NCBI RefSeq assembly: GCF_000472865.1
Contig: NZ_AXAP01000006.1
Span: 121,324-185,323 of the forward strand
Length of the DNA: 64,000 bases
Direction of reading: 5' to 3'
DNA from: Bradyrhizobium elkanii WSM2783
GTDB lineage: Bacteria; Pseudomonadota; Alphaproteobacteria; Rhizobiales; Xanthobacteraceae
Made by a program: the position numbers and the translations under genes. This document shows positions 63,352-64,000 of this stretch, in pieces. Numbering within the stretch: the first letter of the stretch is position 1; every line of letters begins with the position of its first letter. Below the pieces are notes generated by a model, which ran no database searches, had not been told where the DNA came from, and saw only the letters and a program-made list of their open reading frames with translations.

Positions 63352-63960
63352 TTACTTCATCTCTGTCAGCCGCGCCGCGTAGCGAGCCATCAGGTCCACT
63401 TCGATATTGACCTCGCTGCCGGCGCGCCAGCCGCCGATCGTCGTCACGTTGAGAGTATGCGGGATGATCAGCACCGAAAATGTGACGTCATCGACCGTAT
63501 TCACCGTCAACGACACGCCATCCAGCGTGATCGAGCCTTTGACCGCGATGAAACGCGCCAGTTCGCGCGTGGTTCGGAGCACGAACCGCGCCATATCAGG
63601 CAGATCCTCGCGTGAGACGATGGTGGCGACGCCATCGGCATGGCCCGCCACGATATGGCCGCCGAGTTCGTCGCCAATCTTCAGCGCGCGCTCGAGATTG
63701 AGGCGGGTTCCGACACCCCAGTGCTTCGCCGTCGTCATGCCAAGCGTTTCCGCGGCGGCATCGACGTCGAACCAGGTCTTGCCGCCCTCGACGCCGGAGG
63801 CGACCACCGTCAGGCACACGCCATTGCAGGCGATCGAGGCGCCATCGGCGATGGTCGCGCGATCGTAACGGCAGGCGATCCGCAGCCGGTGCAACTGTCC
63901 CTGCGCCGTAGGTGTCAGGCTGGTGATCTCGCCGACATCTGTGACTATGCCCGTGAACAC
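63352..63960 (-). CDS. ribE: Riboflavin synthase alpha chain
   Basis: The 202-residue protein has two lumazine-binding halves. 'MFTGIVTDVGEITSLTPTAQ' opens the first, with 'ASIACNGVCLTVVASGVEGG'; 'ARFIAVKGSITLDGVSLTVN' belongs to the second. It dismutates two lumazine molecules into riboflavin. It is followed by the repeat, then ribH, nusB and thiL. Confidence 0.96.
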   Translation of the reverse strand: MFTGIVTDVGEITSLTPTAQGQLHRLRIACRYDRATIADGASIACNGVCLTVVASGVEGGKTWFDVDAAAETLGMTTAKHWGVGTRLNLERALKIGDELGGHIVAGHADGVATIVSREDLPDMARFVLRTTRELARFIAVKGSITLDGVSLTVNTVDDVTFSVLIIPHTLNVTTIGGWRAGSEVNIEVDLMARYAARLTEMK

Positions 63961-63980
63961 ATCAAACCCTTTCGGTCTTC

Positions 63981-64000
63981 GTCATGGCCGGGCTTGACCC
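63981..64000. repeat. Start of an inverted repeat cut by the window end
   Basis: The last 20 nt, GTCATGGCCGGGCTTGACCC, are the exact complement of 10830-10849, so a copy of that element begins upstream of ribE. Confidence 0.75.

Noticed and set aside
63179..64000. FMN riboswitch upstream of the riboflavin genes
   Set aside because: No RFN-type conserved elements were seen before ribE or ribH; the space between them is a dispersed repeat, and the sequence before ribE is cut by the window end.
1..64000. CRISPR arrays, rRNA genes, intact insertion sequences or prophage
   Set aside because: No regularly spaced direct repeats, rRNA, transposase, integrase or phage genes were recognised.

Overview
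The window is a 64-kb chromosomal segment of an alphaproteobacterium, very probably a Bradyrhizobium or a close relative in the Nitrobacteraceae. The evidence is the uniformly high GC content, the conserved orders nadA-nadB-nadC, rplM-rpsI, plsX-fabH-ihfA-merR and ribE-ribH-nusB-thiL, a CBP3-DUF177-bamE neighbourhood, candidate EcfG-type stress promoters, and several families of short dispersed palindromic repeats that fill most of the longer intergenic gaps. This identification rests on gene content and recalled families; no database search was run.

Layout. 0-1 kb: 3' end of an RND efflux permease. 1-1.8 kb: a gene-free block of repeats, including a strongly base-paired RNA-like core. 1.8-11.4 kb: housekeeping and metabolic genes (C26 amidotransferase, AI-2E transporter, diguanylate cyclase, S9/L13, thioesterase, crotonase-like protein, CoA-binding protein, MetY). 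11.4-15.8 kb: NAD de novo synthesis (nadQ-like regulator, nadA, nadB, nadC) with a 48-bp dyad directly before nadA. 16-20.4 kb: a 622-residue DMP19-like protein, an FTR1 iron permease, haem A synthase and a DUF2842 protein. 20.5-32 kb: an exopolysaccharide locus (deacetylase, GNAT-like protein, Wzz/GumC co-polymerase with a degenerate kinase domain, GT4 glycosyltransferase, undecaprenyl-phosphate sugar transferase, O-antigen-ligase-like protein), interrupted by a LysR/Bug transporter pair. 32-43.4 kb: a MarR/FAD-monooxygenase divergon, a saccharopine-dehydrogenase-like protein, DUF169, DUF488, DUF2945, YdcF, an acetamidase, an acyl-CoA synthetase, GrlR-like, GcrA-like and SDR genes.

43.5-51.6 kb is the most accessory part: many small or unrecognised proteins (coupled microproteins, a two-HTH regulator, a propeller-like protein, DUF3606/DUF2934, short secreted and membrane proteins, a zinc ribbon, a damaged DUF6894 gene) plus a cytochrome P450. 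Three GGAAC-N16/17-CGTT motifs here suggest control by the general stress sigma factor EcfG. From 51.8 kb to the end the window is core again: tRNA-Pro(GGG), a MerR regulator, ihfA, fabH, plsX, DUF177, CBP3, bamE, a Bug protein, hppA, thiL, nusB, ribH and ribE.

The most striking non-coding signals are a dispersed repeat bounded by CTAG whose edge supplies the TAG stop codon of at least six genes, the structured repeat at 1264-1427, and the nadA operator-like dyad.
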